DNA of 64,000 bases. It comes from Bacteroidota bacterium. GTDB lineage: Bacteria; Bacteroidota; Bacteroidia; Chitinophagales; Chitinophagaceae. The position numbers and the translations under genes are program-made. This document shows positions 27,920 through 37,013 of the stretch, in pieces. The notes below the pieces were generated by a model that was not told the DNA's origin, searched no databases, and worked only from the letters and a program-made list of their open reading frames with translations. The DNA lies in assembly GCA_016868855.1 (NCBI GenBank), contig VGFP01000001.1:1-64000 (forward strand), written 5' to 3'. The first letter of the stretch is position 1, and each line of letters opens with the position of its first letter.

Positions 27920-29575
27920 TCAAGAGGATTTGTTCAAGCCCACATAAAAGTTTTTATCAACTGTTAGCTTGCTGAAATCAGCTGAAGTCTTCAATGTTTT
28001 CCAACTGCTTGTTGGGTAAATCCATTTTAACTCTTTGTCGAATATCAGGCGGACAGGCATATTGAAAGTTGCAATACAGTCCTTCCATCTGTACATGATT
28101 TCTTTTTTCCCTTTTTTTATTTCCAGTGTAGGGATGGTGGTATTTCTCAGGTATTGATCAAATACGGGTGAAAGATTCAATCCGGTTTTACTGCTGAAAA
28201 ATGCCTCCACTTCTTCTGTGTTGACCGTTTTGTGATAATATGTTTTGTTCAATTCCCTCAATGCATTTCTGAACTTTTCATCAGACTTGAAAAGTTGACG
28301 TATCATATGAACAAGATTGCCTCCTTTGTAATACATGTCGCCCGATCCCTGATCATTGACATTGTATTTTGCAATGATGGGAGCATCATTGCGTATCAAA
28401 GCTCTTGTCCCTTGTACATACGCATTGCCGGCATCTGTCCCAAAATGAAAATCCGTGAACAATGTTTCACTGTAATTGGTAAAACTTTCATGGAGCCACA
28501 TGTCAGCCAAGTCATTCGACGTGATATTGTTTCCAAACCATTCGTGTCCGCTTTCATGAACTATGATGAAGTCCCATTTGAGTCCCCAACCTGACCCTGA
28601 CAGATCTCTGCCACGGTAACCATTCTGAAATCCATTTCCATAGGCGACTGCACTTTGGTGTTCCATACCCAAGTGAGGTGATTGAACAAGTTTGAATCCG
28701 TCTTCATAAAAAGGAAAAGGTCCAAACCAGTGTTCGAAAGCCTTGAGCATGAGAGGGACTTGTTTGAATTGTTCTGTTGCTTTTTCCAATTCTTCTTCTA
28801 GTACCCAATAATCACAATCCAGTTTTCCTTTTTCACCGCAATAGCGCTCATTGAAATGTGCATATTTACCGATGTAGGGAATGATATTGTAATTGTTGAT
28901 AGGATTTTTCACTTCCCAATCGTAGACTGTCCAACCCTTTTTGTATTGTTGTTTTCCTTTCAATCTGCCGTTCCCAATCGCCATCAATGTATCAGGTACA
29001 GAAATCCTGAGCAAAGCGCCTCTGTCAGGCTCATCACTTTGATGATCCTTGCAGGGATACCAGACACTTGCACCCAATCCCTGGCAGGCAACACTCATCC
29101 AAGGATTGCCTTTTTTGTCTTTCGAAAAAATCCATCCACCATCCCATGGCGGCCTGATGGCCTCCGTTACTTTTCCACTGAATGACAATGCAAGCTTGGC
29201 CTCCGTGCCAATTTTGATGGATTTGCTCAGTAAAATGAAATAAGCATTTCCGTCCCTGAAATATCGCAGCTGCTCATCACCTAAATAAGCTTTGTTGAGT
29301 TGAATGGGTTCCTGCAAGTCAATTTGCATGGTATCGTGTGCAGCAATGGCTTTGAATTGAATATCAACTTTTCCTGAAATGGTTTTTTGTACATAATCAG
29401 GTTCAACAAGGATGGTATAATGCATTACATCCCACCAAGTTCTTGCCTTGCTCAAACTACCTCTGAGTGAATCTGCATGGGTGAATTTCTTTTCTCCATT
29501 GCTGGTTTGTGCAAATGTGAATTGCAAACAAAACAGTGCGGAGCAAAGCAACAGACGGATGCTGGAGCCAAGCAT
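27920..29575 (-). CDS. M1-family metallopeptidase, exported
   Basis: Zinc aminopeptidase of 551 aa with a signal peptide (LLLCSALFCLQFTFAQ). The gluzincin motif HESGH (His340, His344) is followed 18 residues later by Glu363 in LHESF. The exopeptidase motif is HLGMEHQSA, a variant of GAMEN. It lacks the long C-terminal helical domain of classical M1 enzymes, as in many short Bacteroidota members. It is 6 nt after msrA and probably co-transcribed. It likely trims peptides in the periplasm. Confidence 0.9.
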   Translation of the reverse strand: MLGSSIRLLLCSALFCLQFTFAQTSNGEKKFTHADSLRGSLSKARTWWDVMHYTILVEPDYVQKTISGKVDIQFKAIAAHDTMQIDLQEPIQLNKAYLGDEQLRYFRDGNAYFILLSKSIKIGTEAKLALSFSGKVTEAIRPPWDGGWIFSKDKKGNPWMSVACQGLGASVWYPCKDHQSDEPDRGALLRISVPDTLMAIGNGRLKGKQQYKKGWTVYDWEVKNPINNYNIIPYIGKYAHFNERYCGEKGKLDCDYWVLEEELEKATEQFKQVPLMLKAFEHWFGPFPFYEDGFKLVQSPHLGMEHQSAVAYGNGFQNGYRGRDLSGSGWGLKWDFIIVHESGHEWFGNNITSNDLADMWLHESFTNYSETLFTDFHFGTDAGNAYVQGTRALIRNDAPIIAKYNVNDQGSGDMYYKGGNLVHMIRQLFKSDEKFRNALRELNKTYYHKTVNTEEVEAFFSSKTGLNLSPVFDQYLRNTTIPTLEIKKGKKEIMYRWKDCIATFNMPVRLIFDKELKWIYPTSSWKTLKTSADFSKLTVDKNFYVGLNKSS

Positions 29576-29581
29576 GTTGAA

Positions 29582-30232
29582 TTATTTTGCTTTTAATTTG
29601 TCCTTGAAAACTTTTTCAAATTTTTCAAGTTTAGGTCTGATTACAAAATAACAATAGGGCTGACTGCTATTGTCCTTGTAATAATCTTGGTGATATTTTT
29701 CTGCTGAGTAAAATTTCTTGATGGGCTCGATAGCGGTTACAATTTTTGCAGCATATGCACCGCTTTCGTCCAGTTTCTTTTTATAGTATTCTGCCCTCTC
29801 TCTTTGGTGTTCATTGTGGTAGAAGACTGCACTTCTGTATTGCGGACCAACATCGTTGCCCTGCCTGTTCAATGTAGTGGGGTCGTGTACCTGCCAAAAG
29901 ATTTCAAGCAGTTCGTCAACTGTTACCTGATTGGGATCAAACTCTATTTCACAAGCCTCTGTATGTCCGGTTGTTTTTTCACATACTTCTTCATAGGTAG
30001 GATTTTCAACATGTCCATTGCAGTAACCACTGGTTACTTTCACAACACCTTTCACCTGTTCGTAAATAGCCTCGGTGCACCAAAAACATCCTGATCCCAA
30101 AGTGATTTTCTCTGTATTCATAGATTTTGAGTTGATTTTTTTTGATGGTTGTTCCATCTTTTTTTTATCTACCTGTGCGCATGCTGTGAACATGAAAACC
30201 AGGCATGTAAGTGCAATGCTTATTCTTTTCAT
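29582..30232 (-). CDS. msrA: Peptide methionine-S-sulfoxide reductase, lipoprotein form
   Basis: Repairs methionine-S-sulfoxide in proteins. The active-site block GSGCFWCTEAIYEQVKGV has Cys49 as nucleophile and Cys52 nearby; conserved GHTEACEIEFDPN and NRQGNDVGPQYRSAVFYHN follow. The N-terminus is a lipoprotein signal with Cys18 (FMFTAC), so the enzyme works in the periplasm, probably on exported proteins. It lies upstream of the M1 peptidase in a likely two-gene operon. No msrB is adjacent. Confidence 0.95.
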   Translation of the reverse strand: MKRISIALTCLVFMFTACAQVDKKKMEQPSKKINSKSMNTEKITLGSGCFWCTEAIYEQVKGVVKVTSGYCNGHVENPTYEEVCEKTTGHTEACEIEFDPNQVTVDELLEIFWQVHDPTTLNRQGNDVGPQYRSAVFYHNEHQRERAEYYKKKLDESGAYAAKIVTAIEPIKKFYSAEKYHQDYYKDNSSQPYCYFVIRPKLEKFEKVFKDKLKAK

Positions 30233-30293
30233 ATGCTGATAAAGTTGAGCTGCACGAAGTTAATTCTAAAAAGGATACCTGTTAAATTAGCTG

Positions 30294-30301
30294 TACTTTT
30301 G
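30294..30301 (+). promoter_or_regulatory. Bacteroidota-type -7 element for mutS2
   Basis: TACTTTTG matches TAnnTTTG and ends 24 nt before the mutS2 ATG. No -33 TTTG is visible. Confidence 0.5.
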
Positions 30302-30325
30302 CGGGGAAATTAGATTTCATTTAAC

Positions 30326-32461
30326 ATGAGGTTCTATCCTGAATCAGCCCCCATACAACTGGAATTTGACAAAATCAAGGCTTTACTGGTTGAGCATACT
30401 CAGACGCTCATCGGGAAGGAAAAGGCTGAAGGATTGAGAATTCATACCAAGAAAGAGTTTATTGAAACAGAGCTGCGACAGACCTATCAGTATTTGCAAT
30501 TGCTTGCCATGGGTCAGACATTCCAGCATGGAACTGCTTTCAATTTGCAAAAAGAAATCAAGCTCTTGTCTATTTCTGGAGCAGTACTTACCGGAGAGGT
30601 TTTTTTGCAGTTCAAAAGCCTGGCAGATAATATCGAAAGTATTTTCAGGTGGTTTGATGATGAGCGAATCGATCGATATTCTTCCTTGTATGCCATCCTT
30701 GCTGCGTCGCATATTGAGAAGTCAATTTCTGCTTCGATTCAAAAAATCATAGGTGACGATGCGCGGGTTCTGGATACCGCTTCTGATGAACTTTCTAGAA
30801 TAAGGATGCAATTGTACAAAAAGAGAAATGAGCAAAGGCGAAGCTTCGAACGCATCTTGAGTAAACTTCAAAAAGCTGGCTATATAGCAGATATTGAGGA
30901 ATCATTCCTCAATGGCCGCCGAGTGCTTGCTATTTATGCAGAACACAAGCGAATTGTGAAGGGTATTCTGCACGGAGAGAGTGATTCCAGGCGCACATCA
31001 TTCATAGAGCCAGAAGAAACGATTGATATCAATAATGATATTTATTCTCTAGAAAATGATGAGCGTGATGAGGAATATAAAATCCTCAAACAACTTACTG
31101 CTCAACTTTCTGTACATGCCCCGCTGCTAAAGCAATACATGGAAATATTAGGTGAATATGACTTCGTCAGGTCCAAAGCCAAGTTGGCTCAAATGATGGA
31201 TGCACATCTTCCACATGTCACAGAAAACGCAGAAGTGAAATTGGTCAAAGCAACCCATCCGTTGCTGTTGATCTACCATAAAAAAAGTGGTAAAAAAGTA
31301 GTGCCGCTTGATTTAACCTTGAATGACGAGCAAAGGATTTTGGTAATATCCGGACCCAATGCGGGAGGAAAGACGGTTTGTCTTAAAACCACTGGACTCC
31401 TTCAGCTCATGGTTCAGTCCGGATTATTGGTGCCTGCACATCCGGAATCCACCTTTGGTATTTTCAAACAGTTGATGATCCATATCGGCGACACCCAAAG
31501 CATCGAATTTGAATTGAGCACATACAGTGCGCATCTCAAAAACATGAAATATTTCATGGAGGAAGCCAACGGCAGAACCATGTTTTTTATTGATGAGTTG
31601 GGAAGCGGAAGCGATCCGAGTCTTGGTGGAGCATTCGCAGAAGTATTTCTCGAACAATTATTGAAGAAGCATGCCTTCGGAATTGTAACCACCCATTATC
31701 TCAACCTCAAGGTAATGGCCAGCAAAACACCAGGTATTGTCAACGGTGCCATGGCGTTTGATGAAAAACATCTTTTGCCGGAATACAAATTGAACATAGG
31801 CAAGCCGGGCAGCTCTTATACTTTTTCGATTGCAGAAAGAATTGGACTCTCCTCGCAATTGATAGACAGGGCTAAGTCATTGGTAGATGAACATCATTTC
31901 ACACTGGATAAGCTCCTAAATAAAACCGAGCAGGAGTTGAGAAAACTAGAGACGAAAGAAAAAGAGCTTCAGAAGCTGATCAAAGAAAATGAATTGCAGC
32001 GCAAGAAATTGCACGAGGAACTGAACAGGGAGAAATACCAGCAACAGGTTGAATTATTGAGAGAACAAAACAAAATTGCAGCAGACAAGCTTGTCTACTT
32101 GAAAGACATGGAACGAAAACTCAAACAAGTAGTTTTCGATTGGAAACGAATGGATGCAGAGGATGACAAGAAACAGTTGATCAAAAATCTGCAGGCGCTT
32201 TTGTTCAATCAAAAAGAAAAACAAGTAAAAGAAAAAGCAAAAAAGAAAATCGATAGCAACTATATGCTGCTTGCTAAAAAACCGGCAGTGGGTGATCATG
32301 TGATGATGAAACAAAACAACAAGATCGCTGTATTGAGTGAAGTCAGGGGTAAAAAAGCATTCGTAACACTTGGCTCCATGCCTCTGCAGGTCAATTATGA
32401 AGATTTGGTAGCCGTAAAGAAAAAGCCCGAACCAGCTCAAGAAACATCTAAATCTTCATAG
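30326..32461 (+). CDS. mutS2: MutS2-family ATPase lacking an evident Smr domain
   Basis: MutS-like ATPase of 711 aa without the mismatch-recognition domain. The Walker A loop GPNAGGKT is at 343-350, and TMFFIDELGSGSDPSLGGAF is the Walker B/signature region. A long charged coiled coil follows, then a small beta domain (GDHVMMKQNNKIAVLSEVRG). Full-length MutS2 proteins are usually about 780-800 aa and end in an Smr endonuclease domain; here the protein stops at VAVKKKPEPAQETSKSS with no Smr motif. MutS2 is known for limiting recombination or rescuing collided ribosomes; which applies here is unknown. Confidence 0.9.
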   Translation: MRFYPESAPIQLEFDKIKALLVEHTQTLIGKEKAEGLRIHTKKEFIETELRQTYQYLQLLAMGQTFQHGTAFNLQKEIKLLSISGAVLTGEVFLQFKSLADNIESIFRWFDDERIDRYSSLYAILAASHIEKSISASIQKIIGDDARVLDTASDELSRIRMQLYKKRNEQRRSFERILSKLQKAGYIADIEESFLNGRRVLAIYAEHKRIVKGILHGESDSRRTSFIEPEETIDINNDIYSLENDERDEEYKILKQLTAQLSVHAPLLKQYMEILGEYDFVRSKAKLAQMMDAHLPHVTENAEVKLVKATHPLLLIYHKKSGKKVVPLDLTLNDEQRILVISGPNAGGKTVCLKTTGLLQLMVQSGLLVPAHPESTFGIFKQLMIHIGDTQSIEFELSTYSAHLKNMKYFMEEANGRTMFFIDELGSGSDPSLGGAFAEVFLEQLLKKHAFGIVTTHYLNLKVMASKTPGIVNGAMAFDEKHLLPEYKLNIGKPGSSYTFSIAERIGLSSQLIDRAKSLVDEHHFTLDKLLNKTEQELRKLETKEKELQKLIKENELQRKKLHEELNREKYQQQVELLREQNKIAADKLVYLKDMERKLKQVVFDWKRMDAEDDKKQLIKNLQALLFNQKEKQVKEKAKKKIDSNYMLLAKKPAVGDHVMMKQNNKIAVLSEVRGKKAFVTLGSMPLQVNYEDLVAVKKKPEPAQETSKSS

Positions 32462-32490
32462 ATTTACGATACAGGTTCAATTGTTTCCAT

Positions 32491-33822
32491 ATGAAATTAA
32501 TCAAGCTATTTTTTGTTTCAGCATTGCTGATCTCACAACCTCTTATTGCACAGGAAAAGATTCCGGCAGAAAGCATCCGTCCTAAAATGCAATGGTTTCA
32601 GGATGCCAAGCTTGGCATATTTATTCATTGGGGAATTTATGCAGTCAATGGAGTTGATGAAAGCTGGAGCTTTTACAATAAATTGATTTCATACGATGAT
32701 TACATGAAACAATTGAATGGGTTTACCGCCAGCAAATACAATCCATCTGACTGGGCAGACCTGATTCAACAATCCGGTGCGAAATATGCCGTCATGACCA
32801 CCAAGCACCATGATGGTGTGGCTTTGTGGGGCACCAAACAAGATCATTTCAATGTGGTAAGGAATACTCCAGCCAAAAGAGACCTGCTGGCTCCTTTGTT
32901 TTCAGCATTGCGCGAACGTAAATTGAAAGTCGGTACTTATTTTTCTTTGATTGATTGGAGCAGAAATGATTATGATCAATTCAAAAAGGATTCTGTAAGA
33001 TATAAATTGAAAGACCAGCTTGCAAGATGGAAACAGTTTCAACAATTTTTTCAATCACAGATTCAGGAAATTTCAGATTTGTACAATCCAGATCTTTTTT
33101 GGTTTGATGGCGACTGGGAACACAATGCTGAAGAGTGGGAGAGTGTTAAAGTCAGGAATAATATTCTTGCAAAAAATCCCAATGCCATTATCAACGGCAG
33201 ACTTGCGGGTTATGGCGATTATGTAACACCAGAGCAAAATATACCCGTTACAAAACCTGCCTACAATTGGTGGGAGTTGTGTATGACCATCAATAATAAC
33301 TGGGGATTTCAATTCAGGGATACCAATTGGAAAAAGCCGAATGAAATCATCACCTTGTTCGCAGATGTGATAGGAAATGGCGGCAATCTGTTGTTGGATA
33401 TCGGTCCCAAAGAAGACGGAACCATCCCCAAAGAGCAGAGAGATGTGCTCATCGAATTGGGCAAATGGAATAGAAAACATGATCGTGCTGTATTTGAAAC
33501 AGTTGCTGGTATTCCAAAAGGGCATTTTTACGGACCCACAACCATTTCAAAAGATTCTACTTCGCTTTATTTATTCCTGCAGGCACAAACAAGTGGACCC
33601 ATCATGATCAAGGGATTGGTGAATAAAATAAAAGATATCAAAGTGGTAGGCAGTGAAACTGCATTGCCTCACAAGGTCGTAGGGAAGATATCCTGGAGTC
33701 CGGTTCCCGGGTTGGTTTTTGTTGATGTACCAAGATCTGAACTTGATCCTTATATGACTGTTTTGGAGCTCAAATTAGAAGGACCTGTTAAACTCTATGT
33801 TGGACACGGTGGATTTAATTAA
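32491..33822 (+). CDS. Alpha-L-fucosidase, GH29 (first copy, subfamily A-like)
   Basis: Exported glycosidase of 443 aa with a signal peptide ending near LIAQ. It has the GH29 start MQWFQDAKLGIFIHWGIYAV, TTKHHDGVALW, and the nucleophile region DLFWFDGDWEH with Asp206 as likely nucleophile. The C-terminal ~100 residues form the usual beta-sandwich. It should release L-fucose from glycans. It lies at the left edge of the fucose locus, and its stop overlaps the convergent mutarotase gene by four bases. The linkage it cleaves is not predictable. Confidence 0.92.
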   Translation: MKLIKLFFVSALLISQPLIAQEKIPAESIRPKMQWFQDAKLGIFIHWGIYAVNGVDESWSFYNKLISYDDYMKQLNGFTASKYNPSDWADLIQQSGAKYAVMTTKHHDGVALWGTKQDHFNVVRNTPAKRDLLAPLFSALRERKLKVGTYFSLIDWSRNDYDQFKKDSVRYKLKDQLARWKQFQQFFQSQIQEISDLYNPDLFWFDGDWEHNAEEWESVKVRNNILAKNPNAIINGRLAGYGDYVTPEQNIPVTKPAYNWWELCMTINNNWGFQFRDTNWKKPNEIITLFADVIGNGGNLLLDIGPKEDGTIPKEQRDVLIELGKWNRKHDRAVFETVAGIPKGHFYGPTTISKDSTSLYLFLQAQTSGPIMIKGLVNKIKDIKVVGSETALPHKVVGKISWSPVPGLVFVDVPRSELDPYMTVLELKLEGPVKLYVGHGGFN

Positions 33823-34151
33823 TCCAGCGAAAAAATCTCATCCATTAATACCCACTTAACACCTGGTGCTGCCCAGGGCAATCTCAGCTGGTACTGATCC
33901 ATCAATGTTTCCCATTTTTCAACAATGGGATTGTTGCTGTCCATTTCATTTTTCTTTTCAAAACTGAAATCATCATTGGCGTGTATGATCATGAAAAGTC
34001 GATTGCCGGTTCTGTATATTTTCATGGACTGAATTCCGCTTTCTTTGATAGAGGCTTCAATTTCAGGCCATACTTTTTGATGATGCTTTTCATAAGCATC
34101 AATCAATGCTGGATCATTTTTTAAATCAAGTGCAAGACAGAATGTTTTCAT
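33819..34151 (-). CDS. L-fucose/L-rhamnose mutarotase (RhaM-like)
   Basis: A 110-aa protein of the RhaM/DUF718 family that interconverts alpha and beta anomers of a deoxyhexose. The family block YEKHHQKVWPEIEASI and the WEPL-like C-terminal PWAAPGVKWVLMDEIF are present. Homologues are often named L-rhamnose mutarotase, but here it is the last gene of a fucose operon and overlaps fucP by ATGA, so L-fucose is the more likely substrate. Cytoplasmic. Confidence 0.88.
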   Translation of the reverse strand: MKTFCLALDLKNDPALIDAYEKHHQKVWPEIEASIKESGIQSMKIYRTGNRLFMIIHANDDFSFEKKNEMDSNNPIVEKWETLMDQYQLRLPWAAPGVKWVLMDEIFSLD

Positions 34152-35401
34152 ATCGCGTTGGATGGTTTATATCCTTTGATGCCAAAATAAAGTACAAATG
34201 CATAGCATATCATCGGAACAACATATCCAATTTGTATATCGTCTCCAAAACGGTCAATGATATTTCCCATGATTACGGGAAATATGGCGCCACCGATGAT
34301 GGACATAACAAGCAATGAGGATGCAGGTTTGGTATTGAATTTTAGTCCAGCGATTCCCAATGAAAAAATAGTTGGAAACATGATTGACATGAAAAATCCG
34401 AGTCCACCAAGTGACACAACAACATATTGTCCATCTGTTTTAATGGCAACAATGCTCAATGCAATACACATGATGGCATACAACGATAATAACTTATTGG
34501 GTGCAATGACACGCATGATGGCAGATCCTGCAAAGCGGCCCACCATGAACAATATTCCATAGACACTCAGGTAATAACCCGCCGTTTTTTCATCTACACC
34601 ACCACCAGCAATGGCAGCTCTGATGAAAAAACTCGTCACACATACCTGTGCTCCTACATAGAAGAATTGGGCGATAACAGCCCAAACAAGATGTTTGTGT
34701 TTGAGCGCACTCGTGAGACTTCCCTTGTCTTCACCGCCTTCATCTTCTTTGAGTTCAGGAAACTTATTTACCAAAAACAAAACGGCGATCGCCAAGAGGA
34801 AAATCCCCAACGAGAGATAGGGCATTTTCACAGAGGCTGCTTCAGTTGTCAGGTATGATAGTTTATCAGCCTCCGACATGGCAGCGAGTTCATCATTGCT
34901 GAATTCTTTTCCTGAAAGAATAAAAATAGTACCAATGACAGGTGCGATGAATACCGCCAGTCCGTTGAAAGATTGCGCAAGTGTAAGTCTCGCGGTAGAT
35001 GTTGCCGGATCACCCAGTTTGGAAGCATAGGGATTTGCAGCTGTTTCAAGTATGGTCAATCCACAGCCGATGATGAAAAGTCCAAGTAAGAAAATATTAT
35101 ACGCTCTTAGATTTGCAGCAGGGATGAACATAAAAGCTCCGATGCTGAACACAATCAGTCCTGCGATGATTCCTTTTTTATATCCAAATTTTTTCAAAAT
35201 CATTCCAGCAGGAATGGCTGCTGAAAAGTAGGCAAGGTAAACTGCAGTATCAACGAAGGTGGACTGCATATTGGTCAATTGCAATGCTTTTCGCAAGTGT
35301 GGGATCAGTATTCCGTTCAGGTTGTTTGCAATGCCCCAAAGAAAAAACAGGCTCGAGACAAGTATAAAGGGGAGTCGGTAATTAAATTGTGTTTTATTCA
35401 T
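34148..35401 (-). CDS. fucP: L-fucose:H+ symporter (MFS)
   Basis: Twelve-span major-facilitator permease of 417 aa in the FucP family. The N-terminus (LPFILVSSLFFLWGIANNLN) and the following IPHLRKALQLTNMQSTFVDT are the FucP signature, and LTILETAANPYASKLG is also family-typical. It imports L-fucose with protons. It lies between the dehydrogenase gene (9 nt) and the mutarotase gene (4-nt overlap), which supports fucose over glucose or galactose as substrate. Confidence 0.92.
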   Translation of the reverse strand: MNKTQFNYRLPFILVSSLFFLWGIANNLNGILIPHLRKALQLTNMQSTFVDTAVYLAYFSAAIPAGMILKKFGYKKGIIAGLIVFSIGAFMFIPAANLRAYNIFLLGLFIIGCGLTILETAANPYASKLGDPATSTARLTLAQSFNGLAVFIAPVIGTIFILSGKEFSNDELAAMSEADKLSYLTTEAASVKMPYLSLGIFLLAIAVLFLVNKFPELKEDEGGEDKGSLTSALKHKHLVWAVIAQFFYVGAQVCVTSFFIRAAIAGGGVDEKTAGYYLSVYGILFMVGRFAGSAIMRVIAPNKLLSLYAIMCIALSIVAIKTDGQYVVVSLGGLGFFMSIMFPTIFSLGIAGLKFNTKPASSLLVMSIIGGAIFPVIMGNIIDRFGDDIQIGYVVPMICYAFVLYFGIKGYKPSNAI

Positions 35402-35410
35402 ATGACCGTT

Positions 35411-36184
35411 TTATGTAAGTGCTGCTCTGTCAAGGTGAACATAGCCGCCGTCGACATGAATCAACTGACCTGTTGTATGAGATGATTTTTCTGAAAGCAG
35501 AAACAAAGCAGTATTTGCAATTTCCTCTGCTGTTGTCATTCTTTTTTCCAGTGGAATTCTTGCAGTAATTTTTTGAAGCGTTTCTTCGGGGTGATCCAGT
35601 GTTTTGATCCATTTGTCATACAAAGGAGTGTAACATTCTGCAACAATGACCGCATTCACACGAATGCCATATTTCAAAAGTTCAACGGCCCATTCTCTGG
35701 TGAGTGCATTTCTTGCTCCGTTCGCAGCAGCATATCCGGAGGTTCCGCCTTGTCCTGTTTCAGCTAATTTGGAGCTGATGTTTACGATGGATCCCTTGGA
35801 TTGAATCAGTGCAGGCAGAGCAGCTTGCACAATCAGATAATAATGGACGACATTGTTGTGCAATGATTGCATAAATCCCTCATAGCTTCCATGTTCCAAT
35901 GATATGCCATCATTGATGCCAGCATTGTTGATGACTCCGTCTATTCTTTTGTAGGCATTCAATATTTTTTCAACTGCATTTTTACATTCAGTTGGATTGC
36001 TCAGTTCGGCTTTTACTTGAAAGCCTGTACCTATTGCTTCGATCAATGATTGATTGTCTTTTTCATTCCTTCCAATGATAACAGGAAATGCGCCTTCATT
36101 CGCCAGCAATCTGGTAATGCCCTCGCCAATGCCTTTGGCGCCGCCCGTTACGAGAACAATTTTATCCTTTAAACCTAGATCCAT
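35411..36184 (-). CDS. Short-chain dehydrogenase, probable L-fucose dehydrogenase
   Basis: SDR oxidoreductase of 257 aa that should oxidise L-fucose to L-fucono-lactone with NAD(P). The dinucleotide loop VTGGAKGIGEG is at 12-22 and NNAG follows. The catalytic Ser138 and Tyr151 are present at the usual spacing, but the YxxxK motif reads YAAAN: the Lys position is Asn155, encoded by AAC. The C-terminal end HTTGQLIHVDGGYVHLD is normal. It is flanked by fucP and the lactonase in one operon, which supports the fucose assignment. Confidence 0.83.
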   Translation of the reverse strand: MDLGLKDKIVLVTGGAKGIGEGITRLLANEGAFPVIIGRNEKDNQSLIEAIGTGFQVKAELSNPTECKNAVEKILNAYKRIDGVINNAGINDGISLEHGSYEGFMQSLHNNVVHYYLIVQAALPALIQSKGSIVNISSKLAETGQGGTSGYAAANGARNALTREWAVELLKYGIRVNAVIVAECYTPLYDKWIKTLDHPEETLQKITARIPLEKRMTTAEEIANTALFLLSEKSSHTTGQLIHVDGGYVHLDRAALT

Positions 36185-36185
36185 A

Positions 36186-37013
36186 TCAGATATTGTAAAA
36201 TTTGATGGTATTCTTTCCGAAAATATTTTCTTGTTCGATTACTGACAACTGAGATGCCCATTTTTCTGCTACCTGAATCATTCTTTCATAGCTGCCTGCA
36301 ACGAGACAAACGGGCCAATCCGATCCAAAACAAATTCTGTCAGTACCAAAAGCCTCTCCAACGGCATCCATGTAGGGAACAATATCCTCGTATCTCCATT
36401 GTTTATAATCTGCCTCTGTGATCATCCCGCTTAATTTACAATAGATATGGGGATGTTGGGCAATTTGGCTGATGTTTTCTTTCCATGACCGAAAGTCTTT
36501 CTGTCGGATATTTGGTTTGCCGATATGGTCGAGTATTAATTTATTGTCAGGTAGACGATCCACAAATTTGATGAGACTCGGAAGCTGGTGATGGTAAACC
36601 AACAGGTCGTATGTGTAATTCAGTTTAGCGAGCAAGGCAACATGTTGGATAAAAGTTTCATTTTTCAGATATATTTCATCCTCTTTTCCTTGCATGATGC
36701 ATCTGAATCCAACGAGCTTTTCGGAGTTCAAATATGAGCTGATCTCTTCATTGAAGTTGGGTGATAGTAGATCAGCCCATCCAACAACTCCCTTGATGAA
36801 TGAATACTGCCCGGCCAATGAAAGTAGCATTTCATTTTCCTCCTTGCTTTCGTCGGCCTGCACTGCAATGCATCCCTCTATCTGATGTGCTTTGAGTAGT
36901 GGCAAGAGATCCTCTGGTAAAAAATCTTTTCGGATGACTGCCATTTCATCATTGATCCAACCATGTGAATGGGGATGATATCTCCAAAAATGCTGGTGTG
37001 CATCAATCCGCAT
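36186..37013 (-). CDS. L-fucono-1,5-lactonase (amidohydrolase 2 family)
   Basis: TIM-barrel metallohydrolase of 275 aa that should open L-fuconolactone to L-fuconate. The N-terminal metal motif is His6-Gln-His8 in MRIDAHQHFWRY, and ICFGSDWPVCLVAGSY carries the late Asp and the lactonase-typical DWPVC. I start at ATG 37011-37013; the upstream in-frame extension lies inside the previous gene. The start overlaps that gene by 11 bases and the stop is 1 nt before the next gene, so translation is probably coupled. Confidence 0.88.
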   Translation of the reverse strand: MRIDAHQHFWRYHPHSHGWINDEMAVIRKDFLPEDLLPLLKAHQIEGCIAVQADESKEENEMLLSLAGQYSFIKGVVGWADLLSPNFNEEISSYLNSEKLVGFRCIMQGKEDEIYLKNETFIQHVALLAKLNYTYDLLVYHHQLPSLIKFVDRLPDNKLILDHIGKPNIRQKDFRSWKENISQIAQHPHIYCKLSGMITEADYKQWRYEDIVPYMDAVGEAFGTDRICFGSDWPVCLVAGSYERMIQVAEKWASQLSVIEQENIFGKNTIKFYNI

